A DNA stretch of 64,000 nucleotides from JAEMQF01 sp963850525 (GTDB taxonomy: Bacteria; Pseudomonadota; Gammaproteobacteria; Burkholderiales; Burkholderiaceae_C), in the NCBI GenBank assembly GCA_963850525.1, contig CAWKLQ010000004.1, positions 434,001 to 498,000 on the forward strand. Reading direction: 5' to 3'. A program made the translations under genes and the position numbers. The notes beneath the pieces were generated by a model that had not been told where the DNA came from, ran no database searches, and saw only the letters and a program-made list of their open reading frames with translations. Position 1 is the stretch's first letter; each line of letters begins with the position of its first letter. Shown here piece by piece: positions 16,050 to 23,498 of the stretch.

Positions 16050-16078
16050 ATGGTACAGAAATTGGCCTCAAAGCTCAA
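16050..16078 (-). promoter_or_regulatory. Putative promoter of the RNase-barstar pair
   Basis: On the reverse strand TTGAGC (complement of 16073-16078) and TACCAT (complement of 16050-16055) are spaced by 17 bases. Each matches the sigma-70 consensus at four positions. Transcription would start about 20 bases before the RNase GTG. The rest of the 262-base gap up to maeB is richer in A+T than its surroundings and shows no other gene. Confidence 0.4.
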
Positions 16079-16284
16079 GGGTGTGCCTCATTTTCAGGCA
16101 ATACGTACGCGTGCTTAGTGTGCGCCTACATACGCCAATGTCATTGAGTGCGCAGGACTCACATCCGCCATTTGCCTTGAATTCGATATTTCCTGGGGCA
16201 TACCGCGATTGACCCGTGGCCCCTGTTCGGCGGGGGCCATTGAGCGCCAACGCGGCGCCCGGCACGCGCCCCGAACTTGTGCAT

Positions 16285-18582
16285 TCAGCGGCGTGCCGCG
16301 TTTGCGTCGGCCACCGTGACGGCGGCCATGTTGACGATCCGGCGCACCGTTGCCGACGGCGTCAGGATGTGCACCGGCTTGGCCGCACCGAGCAGCACCG
16401 GGCCGATCGCGATGCCGCCGCCGGCCGCAGTCTTGAGCAAGTTGTAGGCGATGTTCGCGGCGTCGATGTTCGGCAAGACGAGCAAATTGGCTTCGCCGCT
16501 CAAGGTGCTGTGGGGCATGAGTTCGGCGCGATATGCGGCGTCCAGCGCGGCGTCGCCGTGCATCTCGCCGTCCACCTCCAGCCAGGGCGCGCGTGCACGC
16601 AGCAAGGCCAAGGTATCGCGCATCTTCACCGCCGAGGGCTGGTTGCTCGAGCCGAAATTGCTGTGCGACAACAGCGCCGCTTTCGGCCGCAGGCCGAAGC
16701 GCAACATTTCTTCGGCGGCCATCACGGTCAGCTCGGCGAGTTGCTCGGCGCTCGGGTCGTAGTTGACGTGCGTGTCGACGAGCATCACCATGCGCCCGGG
16801 CAACAGCAGGCCATTCATGCAGCCGTAGGTCTTGACGCCCTCGCGCAGGCCGATCACCTGGTCGATGTAGTGCAGGTGCAGCCCCGTCGTGCCCCAGGTG
16901 CCGCACAACAAACCGTCGACTTCGTCGCTCTTCAGCAGCATCGCGCCGATCAGCGTCAGGCGCCGGCGCATCTCGATCTTCGCCAGCTGCGCTGTCACGC
17001 CCTTGCGCGACGTCATCTCGTGATAGCGCTGCCAGTAGTCGCGAAAACGGTGGTCGTTCTCCGTATTGACAAGGTCGTAGTCGCGGCCCTCGGTCAGGCG
17101 CAGGCCGAATTTTTCGATGCGTTGGGCGAGGATTTCAGGCCGGCCGATCAGCGTAGGCCGCGCCAGCCCTTCGTCGACGACGACCTGCACGGCGCGCAGC
17201 ACTCGTTCTTCTTCGCCTTCGGCAAACGCAACGCGCTTGCGCAACGCTCGTTTGGCCAGCGTGAAGATGGGCTTCATCGTCGTTCCCGACGCGTAGACGA
17301 AGCTGAGCAGCTTCTCGCGGTAGGCGTCGAGGTCCTTCACCGGGCGCAACGCCACGCCCGAGGCCGCCGCTGCCTGCGCCACCGCCGGCGCGATGCGAAT
17401 CATGAGGCGCGGATCGAAGGGTTTGGGGATCAGGTATTCGGGGCCAAAGCTCAGCGTCGCACCGGCGTACGCCGCGGCAACGACTTCGCTTTGCTCGGCC
17501 TGGGCGAGGTCGGCGATCGCGTGCACCGCGGCGATTTCCATCTCGACGCTGATCGTCGTCGCCCCCGAATCCAACGCGCCGCGAAAGATGTAGGGAAAGC
17601 ACAGCACGTTGTTGATCTGGTTCGGATAGTCGGTGCGCCCCGTGGCGATGATCGCGTCGCCGCGGACCTCTTTCACTTCCTCGGGCAGGATCTCGGGCGT
17701 CGGGTTGGCCAGCGCAAAGATCACCGGATTCGGGTTCATTCGCGCGACCATGTCCTTCTTCAGCACGCCGCCGGCCGACAGCCCGAGAAAGATGTCGGCG
17801 CCGGCAATCGCCTCCAGCAGGCTGCGTTGCTCGGTGGCCTGCGCAAAGACCGCCTTGTCGTCGTCCATCAATTCCTTGCGTCCCGCGTAGACCAGACCGG
17901 CCAGGTCGGTGACCCAGATGTTCTGCCGCGGCATGCCGATCTTCACGAGCAGCGCGAGGCACGCCAGCGCCGCCGCGCCGGCGCCCGACGACACGAGCTT
18001 GACCTGCGTGATGCTCTTGCCCGTGACCTTGAGCGCATTCAAGATGCCGGCAGCGACGACGATCGCCGTGCCGTGCTGGTCGTCGTGGAAGACCGGGATC
18101 TTCATGCGCGAACGCAAGGCGCGCTCGACGTAAAAACAATCCGGCGCCTTGATGTCTTCGAGGTTGATTCCGCCAAACGTCGGCTCGAGCGCGGCGATCA
18201 GGTCGATCAACTTGTCGAGATTCTTTTCGTTGACCTCGAGGTCGAAAACGTCGATCCCGGCGAATTTCTTGAACAGGACGGCCTTGCCCTCCATCACCGG
18301 TTTGGCCGCGAGCGGGCCGATGTCGCCCAGCCCCAGCACTGCCGTGCCATTCGTGATCACCGCGACCAGGTTGCCGCGCGCGGTATAGCGAAACGCGTTC
18401 GTCGGGTCGGCGGCGATTTCTTCGCACGCCGCGGCCACACCGGGCGAGTACGCGAGCGCCAGGTCGCGCTGGTTGATCAGTTGTTTCGTCGGCGCGATCG
18501 CGATCTTGCCCGGCGTCGGGAACTCGTGATACTCGAGCGCCGCGCGACGCAACTCGACGCGTTTTTCTTCGTAGCTGGACAT
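16285..18582 (-). CDS. maeB: NADP-dependent malic enzyme MaeB (malic enzyme-phosphotransacetylase fusion)
   Basis: A 765-residue fusion enzyme. Residues 1 to about 410 are the malic enzyme: AYSPGVAAACEEI, DDQHGTAIVVAAG with metal-binding aspartates, and the NADP fold VSSGAGAAALACLALL. Residues from about 430 to the end are a phosphotransacetylase-like domain (KPIFTLAKRALRKRVAFAEG, LPNIDAANIAYNL), which in MaeB proteins is regulatory, typically sensing acetyl-CoA. The enzyme decarboxylates malate to pyruvate and makes NADPH. The start at MSSYEEKRVELRR was chosen from the family N-terminus; upstream lies a GAAAGAA purine stretch. It diverges from thiL. Confidence 0.95.
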   Translation of the reverse strand: MSSYEEKRVELRRAALEYHEFPTPGKIAIAPTKQLINQRDLALAYSPGVAAACEEIAADPTNAFRYTARGNLVAVITNGTAVLGLGDIGPLAAKPVMEGKAVLFKKFAGIDVFDLEVNEKNLDKLIDLIAALEPTFGGINLEDIKAPDCFYVERALRSRMKIPVFHDDQHGTAIVVAAGILNALKVTGKSITQVKLVSSGAGAAALACLALLVKIGMPRQNIWVTDLAGLVYAGRKELMDDDKAVFAQATEQRSLLEAIAGADIFLGLSAGGVLKKDMVARMNPNPVIFALANPTPEILPEEVKEVRGDAIIATGRTDYPNQINNVLCFPYIFRGALDSGATTISVEMEIAAVHAIADLAQAEQSEVVAAAYAGATLSFGPEYLIPKPFDPRLMIRIAPAVAQAAAASGVALRPVKDLDAYREKLLSFVYASGTTMKPIFTLAKRALRKRVAFAEGEEERVLRAVQVVVDEGLARPTLIGRPEILAQRIEKFGLRLTEGRDYDLVNTENDHRFRDYWQRYHEMTSRKGVTAQLAKIEMRRRLTLIGAMLLKSDEVDGLLCGTWGTTGLHLHYIDQVIGLREGVKTYGCMNGLLLPGRMVMLVDTHVNYDPSAEQLAELTVMAAEEMLRFGLRPKAALLSHSNFGSSNQPSAVKMRDTLALLRARAPWLEVDGEMHGDAALDAAYRAELMPHSTLSGEANLLVLPNIDAANIAYNLLKTAAGGGIAIGPVLLGAAKPVHILTPSATVRRIVNMAAVTVADANAARR

Positions 18583-18759
18583 GACGGTTCTTTCGGATGG
18601 CGGCTTGGGACGTCGCGGGAAACCGGCCCCGGCACAAGGCGCGCCGGGCTCGATCCAGGCGATTGTCCCAGTGTCTGCAACGTTTGACTCGCTGCGCTGG
18701 CGTGGGCGCCCATAATTCTGCAACCGCGCATCCGCGGCGCCCCTCACGGCCCACAGCTC

Positions 18760-19716
18760 ATGCCTCTTGGCGAATTCGATTTGATCGACAAGTACTTCAC
18801 CGTGCCCGTGCGCCGCGCGGATTTGGGGGTCGGTGACGACTGCGCCTTGTTCACCGCGACGCCCGGCATGCAACTCGCCGTGTCGAGCGACATGCTTGTC
18901 GAAGGGCGCCACTTCCTGTCCACCGTCGCGCCCGACGCGCTCGGGCACAAGGCCCTGGCGGTGAACCTCAGCGACCTTGCCGCGTGCGGCGCGACGCCGC
19001 TCGCGTTCACGTTGGCCCTGGCGTTGCCCCGTGCGGACGAAACCTTCCTCGAGGGTTTTTCGCGCGGCCTGCGGGACCTGGCGCGGGTCCACGACTGCGA
19101 GCTGATCGGTGGCGACACGACCCAGGGGCCGCTCACGATTTGCATCAGCGTCTTCGGCGAGGTTCCCCGAGGCCAGGCCTTGCTGCGCAGCGGCGCGCAC
19201 GCCGGCGATCAGGTCTACGTCAGCGGCACGTTGGGCGATTCGCGCCTGGCGCTCGAGTGTTTTCGCGGCAACGCGGCGCTCACCGGTGAGCGCTTCCGCA
19301 GTGTGCGCCGCGCCATGGAGTGGCCGCAACCGCGCGTCGCACTGGGGGTCGCGCTGCGCGGAATCGCAACGAGCGCGATCGACGTTTCCGACGGCCTGCT
19401 CGGCGACCTCGGCCACATCTTGCGCCGCTCCGGCGTCGGCGCGACGCTGCACGCCGACGCGCTGCCGCGCAGCGCCGTGCTCGCCGCGCAGACGCTCGAC
19501 GTGCAACGCGAGTGCACGCTGGCCGGCGGCGACGACTACGAACTCCTGTTCACTGCGCCAGCGCAGCGTGACGCCGAGGTTCACGCTGCCGCCGGGCAGT
19601 CGGGTGTGGCAGTCACCTGCATCGGACAAATCGACGCGGCGCCGGGCGTGCGCCTGCTCGACGCGCAGGCCCAGCCGATTGCCCGGCACTTCGCCGGCTT
19701 CGACCATTTCCGCTGA
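18760..19716 (+). CDS. thiL: Thiamine-monophosphate kinase ThiL
   Basis: A 318-residue ATP-dependent kinase that makes thiamine diphosphate from thiamine monophosphate. Hallmarks are N-terminal GEFDLIDKYF, the metal-binding GVGDDCALF, SSDMLVEGRHF, IGGDTTQGPLTI and, later, AIDVSDGLLGDLGH and LAGGDDYELLFTAP. Length is normal for the family. No thiamine riboswitch is evident in the 177-base gap to maeB, where a CATAAT hexamer (18713-18718) has a TTGACT 21 bases upstream, too far for a standard promoter. pgpA follows after 32 bases. Confidence 0.96.
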   Translation: MPLGEFDLIDKYFTVPVRRADLGVGDDCALFTATPGMQLAVSSDMLVEGRHFLSTVAPDALGHKALAVNLSDLAACGATPLAFTLALALPRADETFLEGFSRGLRDLARVHDCELIGGDTTQGPLTICISVFGEVPRGQALLRSGAHAGDQVYVSGTLGDSRLALECFRGNAALTGERFRSVRRAMEWPQPRVALGVALRGIATSAIDVSDGLLGDLGHILRRSGVGATLHADALPRSAVLAAQTLDVQRECTLAGGDDYELLFTAPAQRDAEVHAAAGQSGVAVTCIGQIDAAPGVRLLDAQAQPIARHFAGFDHFR

Positions 19717-19748
19717 GGCGTGCACGCCTCAGCGAAGCGCGATCGACC

Positions 19749-20297
19749 ATGCCCGACACCCCGCTGAACCCACCGATCACGACCGCGCCGCGCAAAGCGT
19801 CACCGGGTTTCGTCTTCAGCCACCCGGCGCGCGCGATTGCGCTGGGCTTCGGCTGCGGGCTGTCGCCGGTCGCGCCGGGCACCGTCGCAACGCTGTGGGC
19901 CTGGCTCGTCTTCACGCTCCTGCAACCGCACATGGACGACATGCGCTGGGCGGCGCTCAGCGTCAGCGCCTTCGCGATCGGCGTGTGGGCGTGCGGGCGA
20001 ACCGCATCCGACCTGGGCCTCAGCGACCCCGGCGCCATCGTCTGGGATGAAATCGTCGCCTTCTGGCTCGTGCTGTGGCTCGTCACGCCCACCGGCGTCT
20101 GGGAGCAGCTGTGGGCCTTTGCGCTGTTTCGGATTTTTGACATCGCCAAACCCGGCCCAGTGGCGTGGGCCGACGGTTTGTTCAAAGTCCAGCGCGGCGC
20201 GCCCATCGGCTGGCGCCAGGGGCTGGGCATCATGTTCGACGATGCGGTCGCCGCGCTGTGCACGCTGCTCGTGATTGCACTGTGGCGCTTCGTATGA
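19749..20297 (+). CDS. pgpA: Phosphatidylglycerophosphatase A
   Basis: A 182-residue inner-membrane phosphatase that removes the phosphate from phosphatidylglycerol phosphate. It has several hydrophobic helices and the PgpA motifs GFGCGLSPVAPGTVATL near residues 35-51, DPGAIVWDEIVAFW near 95-108, and FRIFDIAKPGPV. The neighbourhood thiL-pgpA-pncC is typical of beta- and gammaproteobacteria. Its stop overlaps the start of the next gene as ATGA, indicating coupled translation. Confidence 0.94.
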   Translation: MPDTPLNPPITTAPRKASPGFVFSHPARAIALGFGCGLSPVAPGTVATLWAWLVFTLLQPHMDDMRWAALSVSAFAIGVWACGRTASDLGLSDPGAIVWDEIVAFWLVLWLVTPTGVWEQLWAFALFRIFDIAKPGPVAWADGLFKVQRGAPIGWRQGLGIMFDDAVAALCTLLVIALWRFV

Positions 20298-20785
20298 CAG
20301 CCATCGAAACGCTCGTGAACTCGGTCGCGCAGGCGCTGCGCGGCAGCGGCAGGACACTTGCCACCGCCGAGTCGTGCACCGGTGGCCTCATTGCCGCGGC
20401 CTGCACCGACGTCGCGGGTTCGAGCGACTGGTTCGAGCGCGGTTTTGTCACTTACTCGAACGCCGCCAAAGTCGAGTCGCTTGGCGTCGACGCTGCGCTG
20501 ATCGCGACGCACGGTGCGGTGAGCCGTGAAGTCGCGTGCGCGATGGCCAGCGGTGCGCTGCGCCACTCGCACGCCGACATCGCGCTGGCCGTCACCGGAA
20601 TCGCCGGGCCGGGCGGCGCGACGCCGGGCAAGCCGGTGGGCACCGTCTGGCTGGCGTGGGCACAGCGGGGCCACCCGGCGTTGGCCGAGTTGCTGAACCT
20701 TTCCGGCAATCGCCTCGCGGTGCGCGAACAGACCGTCGTTCACGCATTGCGCCGGGCGCTCGCTTTGGCTGCGACCGCACCTTGA
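20294..20785 (+). CDS. pncC: Nicotinamide-nucleotide amidase PncC (CinA C-terminal domain protein)
   Basis: A 163-residue protein made only of the CinA C-terminal domain. TLATAESCTGGLIAAACTDV near residues 21-40 carries the catalytic serine context, followed by GFVTYSNAAKVESLGV, GAVSREVACAMASGAL and AVTGIAGPGGATPGKPVGTVW. These enzymes deamidate nicotinamide mononucleotide in NAD recycling. The ATG overlaps the pgpA stop. The next gene begins 8 bases after its stop. Confidence 0.93.
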   Translation: MTAIETLVNSVAQALRGSGRTLATAESCTGGLIAAACTDVAGSSDWFERGFVTYSNAAKVESLGVDAALIATHGAVSREVACAMASGALRHSHADIALAVTGIAGPGGATPGKPVGTVWLAWAQRGHPALAELLNLSGNRLAVREQTVVHALRRALALAATAP

Positions 20786-20793
20786 GGCGGCGG

Positions 20794-21738
20794 ATGAGCA
20801 TCCTCCTCGCCGCCGACTTCACGGACGCCGAATGGGATGCGTGGTGGCCGGCCCTGCGCGCGGCACTGCCCGGTGAAACGCTGGTGCGCGCCGGATCCGA
20901 GCTGGCAGGGTCCGAGCCATCAGACGCCGAAATCGCCCTCGTCGCCAACCCGCCGCTGGGGCTGATGGCAAGGCTGCCGCGCTTGCGCTTGATTCAATCG
21001 CTGTGGGCGGGTGTCGACCGCTTGCTTGCCGATCCGAGCTTGCCGCGCCACGTGCCGCTGGCGCGAATGGTCGACCCCGTCATGAGCGAGGCGATCGCAC
21101 AAACTGCGCTGTGGGCCGTGCTCGGCCTGCACCGCGGCTACTTCGACTACGCGGCGCAACAGCAGCGCCGCGAATGGCAGCAACTCCCGCAGCGGCGAGC
21201 CGACGAAGTGGCGGTCGCCGTGCTCGGGCTGGGCCAAATGGGCCGCGCGACGGCGCTGCGCCTGGCGGACAACGGGTATCGCGTGACCGGCTGGAGCACG
21301 CGCCCGGTGGAAGTCGCGCGCGTGACGACGTGCAGTGGCGCCGCGACGCTCGCCGCGGTTCTCGGCCAGAGCGAGATCGTCGTCAACTTGCTGCCGCTGA
21401 CCCCGGCCACGCAAGGCCTGTTCGGCACGTCGACGTTTGCGCAAATGCGCCGCGGCGCGAGCCTGGTGAACCTGGGGCGAGGCGGCCATGTGGTCGAGCC
21501 CGACTTGCTGCACGCCTTGGCGACGGGCCAGCTGCGCCGTGCCGTGCTGGACGTGTTCGCGAAAGAGCCGCTGGCGCGTGACCATGCGTTCTGGACGCAC
21601 CCGCAGATCAGCGTGCTGCCGCACATTGCCGCGCTCACCGACCCGCGCAGCGCGGCGCAGGTTGTCGCGCGCAACGTGAATGCGTTGCGCCGCGGAGCAC
21701 CGCTCGCGCACCTCGTCGATCACGCCCGTGGCTACTGA
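20794..21738 (+). CDS. D-2-hydroxyacid dehydrogenase, glyoxylate/hydroxypyruvate reductase A-like
   Basis: A 314-residue NAD(P)-dependent dehydrogenase. VLGLGQMGRATALRLADNGY gives the Rossmann GxGxxG, and WSTR after the second strand suggests NADPH preference. Catalytic residues are visible: arginine in NLGRGGHVVEPDL, glutamate in DVFAKEPL, and histidine in VLPHIAALTDPRSA. The last block is characteristic of the GhrA subgroup, which reduces glyoxylate and hydroxypyruvate. It closes the thiL-pgpA-pncC run and may share its transcript. The true substrate is inferred from subgroup resemblance. Confidence 0.88.
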   Translation: MSILLAADFTDAEWDAWWPALRAALPGETLVRAGSELAGSEPSDAEIALVANPPLGLMARLPRLRLIQSLWAGVDRLLADPSLPRHVPLARMVDPVMSEAIAQTALWAVLGLHRGYFDYAAQQQRREWQQLPQRRADEVAVAVLGLGQMGRATALRLADNGYRVTGWSTRPVEVARVTTCSGAATLAAVLGQSEIVVNLLPLTPATQGLFGTSTFAQMRRGASLVNLGRGGHVVEPDLLHALATGQLRRAVLDVFAKEPLARDHAFWTHPQISVLPHIAALTDPRSAAQVVARNVNALRRGAPLAHLVDHARGY

Positions 21739-21804
21739 GCGCCAGCCTCGCGCGCGTGAGCCGTGGTGGCGCCGCAGGCACGCGCCCGGGTGGGCAGACG
21801 GGCT

Positions 21805-22974
21805 TCAGGGCGTCAGTGCCAGGCGCAGCGGCGTGCGCGCCGACGCGCGCGTCGTTTGCTGCAACAACATCAGGACGAGCTTGTGCAACGCCTGCCAGGG
21901 ATCGACTGGCCAGTCAGCGTGGCGCAGGCCCTTCACGATGCCGTCGCATACGCTCGCGGCCTCTAACAGGTGCGCCAACGTGGTCTCGGCGAAGAACGGC
22001 AAGGCGCGTTCGATGAGTCTCTCGCGCGGCCCCCAGACGCGCGCTTCGCGCAGCGCCAGCGGCAGCGGTTGGCCCGCGCGCACCGCTTCCTTGATTCGCT
22101 TCAGCGCGCGAATATCCTCGGCGATCGCCCAATGCACGAGCACGGCAGCCTCGCCCTCGGCCTGCAGGCCCTCCAGCATGCGCAGTGCGCGTCCGACCTG
22201 ACCGGCCAAGACCGCCTCGCCAAGCTTGAAGACGTCGTAGCGCGCCACGTTGAGCACGGCGGATTCGATGTGCTCGAAGCTCAATTCGCCGCTCGGGTAC
22301 AGCAGCGCGAGTTTCTCGACCTCCTGGTGCGCCGCGAGAAGATTGCCTTCCACGCGATCGGCGAAAAACGCCAACGCGTGCTCGCCTTCGGCGCCGCCTC
22401 TGACGCGCTGGCCGCGCTGCGCCAAACGCTGCGCAATCCACTGCGGCAAGGCCTTGCGCTCGACCGCGTCGATGCGGATCGTGACGCCGGCACGCTCCAG
22501 CGCGCCGAACCAGGCGCTGCCTTGCTGGGTTCGATCCAGCCTGGGCAACGCGATCAAGGTGACGTTGCTCCCGAGTAGATCCGGCTTTGCCGGGCTACTC
22601 AGCCCCCCTCGGGGGGCGGACGACGTACTCGTCAGCCTGGGGGCGCTCTCCCCTTGCGCGGCGACGCCGTCGCAATAACTTTGCAGCGCATCGGACCCGT
22701 CTTTGCCCGGCTTGCCCCCGGGGATGCGGATTTCGATCAACTGCCTGTCGCTGAACAGGCTCATTTCGCGCGACGCACCGAGCAGGCTGCTCCAGTCGAA
22801 ACGTGCGCCGCTGACGGTGTGCACCTGGCGCTCGGTGCAACCCGCGGCGCGCGCAGCCGCGCGCAGCGCGTCGAGCGCCTCTTGCGCGAGCAGTGGCTCG
22901 TCGCCCCACACCGTGTAGAGCGGGCGCAGGTTTTTCGCGAGGTGCGCAGCGAGCTGGTCGGCGCGAAGTTGCAT
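21805..22974 (-). CDS. holA: DNA polymerase III subunit delta (clamp-loader HolA), with an in-frame repeat insertion
   Basis: A 389-residue clamp-loader subunit that opens the beta clamp. The N-terminal region (RPLYTVWGDEPLLAQEALD) and IRIPGGKPGKDG match the AAA+-like HolA fold. VTLIALPRLDRTQQGSAWF and FADRVEGNLLAAHQEVEKLALL are well-conserved HolA blocks, and the C-terminal helices are complete. Residues about 107-136 (APRLTSTSSAPRGG, then LSSPAKPDLLGS) have no counterpart in the family and correspond exactly to a palindromic DNA element. The insert sits just before a core strand, presumably as a tolerated surface loop. It is the last gene of a seven-gene leftward run. Confidence 0.94.
   Translation of the reverse strand: MQLRADQLAAHLAKNLRPLYTVWGDEPLLAQEALDALRAAARAAGCTERQVHTVSGARFDWSSLLGASREMSLFSDRQLIEIRIPGGKPGKDGSDALQSYCDGVAAQGESAPRLTSTSSAPRGGLSSPAKPDLLGSNVTLIALPRLDRTQQGSAWFGALERAGVTIRIDAVERKALPQWIAQRLAQRGQRVRGGAEGEHALAFFADRVEGNLLAAHQEVEKLALLYPSGELSFEHIESAVLNVARYDVFKLGEAVLAGQVGRALRMLEGLQAEGEAAVLVHWAIAEDIRALKRIKEAVRAGQPLPLALREARVWGPRERLIERALPFFAETTLAHLLEAASVCDGIVKGLRHADWPVDPWQALHKLVLMLLQQTTRASARTPLRLALTP
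22573..22657. repeat. REP-like tandem palindrome inserted within holA
   Basis: Two hairpins lie back to back. GAGTAG-CCGGC and GCCGG-CTACTC (22573-22600, loop TTT) form an almost perfect 28-base palindrome. CCCCCC-tc-GGGGGG (22603-22616) is the second. They are followed by GACG/CGTC and GGGGGC/CTCCCC-type stretches to about 22657. The block adds 90 bases, a multiple of three, to holA without a stop codon. It resembles the small dispersed palindromic repeats of Burkholderiales genomes. No second copy is seen in the window. Confidence 0.7.
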
Positions 22975-22994
22975 GGTCGTCGAGTCGGTTGCGC

Positions 22995-23498
22995 CTACAG
23001 CGCGGGCACCGCAGCAAGCCGGCGCAGCACCTGGGCGACGATGTCGTTTTGCATCGCCGCGTACAGCAGCGCTTCTTCCTGTTCCTTGGCCAGCGCGTTG
23101 CTTTCGTTGTAGCTCATGTCGCGGCTCAGCAGGATTTCGGTTGCCGGCAGCAGTTCTTTGCCTGCCGGGCTGCGAAGGCGAAAGTGGAAGCGCGCGCGCA
23201 ATTGCAGTTCACGCACCTGGCCCGCCGCAGTGCTTGCGACGACGCCCTTTTCGCGCTCGTCGGTCAACGCTTCGAGCACGGCTTGCGCGGCATCGGCGCT
23301 TTCCACAATGCGGGTCGTGCCGCTGCTCGCCAGGCTGCGGCGCAACTCGCGGGCGAGCGGCGACGCGTCCTTGAAGCCCTTCAGTTGAATCGTCCGGAAC
23401 TGCAGTTCGGGCGCGCGCCGCAACTCGAATCCGCAGCCGCTGCCCGATGCCGCAGCGAGCGTGACCGTGGCAATCAAGACGATCCGCCGCAGCCGCAT
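22995..23498 (-). CDS. lptE: LPS-assembly lipoprotein LptE
   Basis: A 167-residue outer-membrane lipoprotein that plugs the LptD barrel. Residues 1-21 form a lipoprotein signal peptide with basic MRLRR, a hydrophobic core and a cysteine at 22 (SGSGC-GF). The mature start GFELRR is typical of LptE. A helix-strand layout and the C-terminal block ALAKEQEEALLYAAMQNDIV, common to betaproteobacterial LptE, complete the match. The ATG overlaps the leuS stop (TGATG). Its partner lptD is encoded about 10 kb away in this window. Confidence 0.92.
   Translation of the reverse strand: MRLRRIVLIATVTLAAASGSGCGFELRRAPELQFRTIQLKGFKDASPLARELRRSLASSGTTRIVESADAAQAVLEALTDEREKGVVASTAAGQVRELQLRARFHFRLRSPAGKELLPATEILLSRDMSYNESNALAKEQEEALLYAAMQNDIVAQVLRRLAAVPAL

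Noticed and set aside
18583..18759. Thiamine riboswitch upstream of thiL
   Set aside because: None of the conserved TPP-aptamer blocks (CUGAGA, ACCUGAUCUGG-like) is present.
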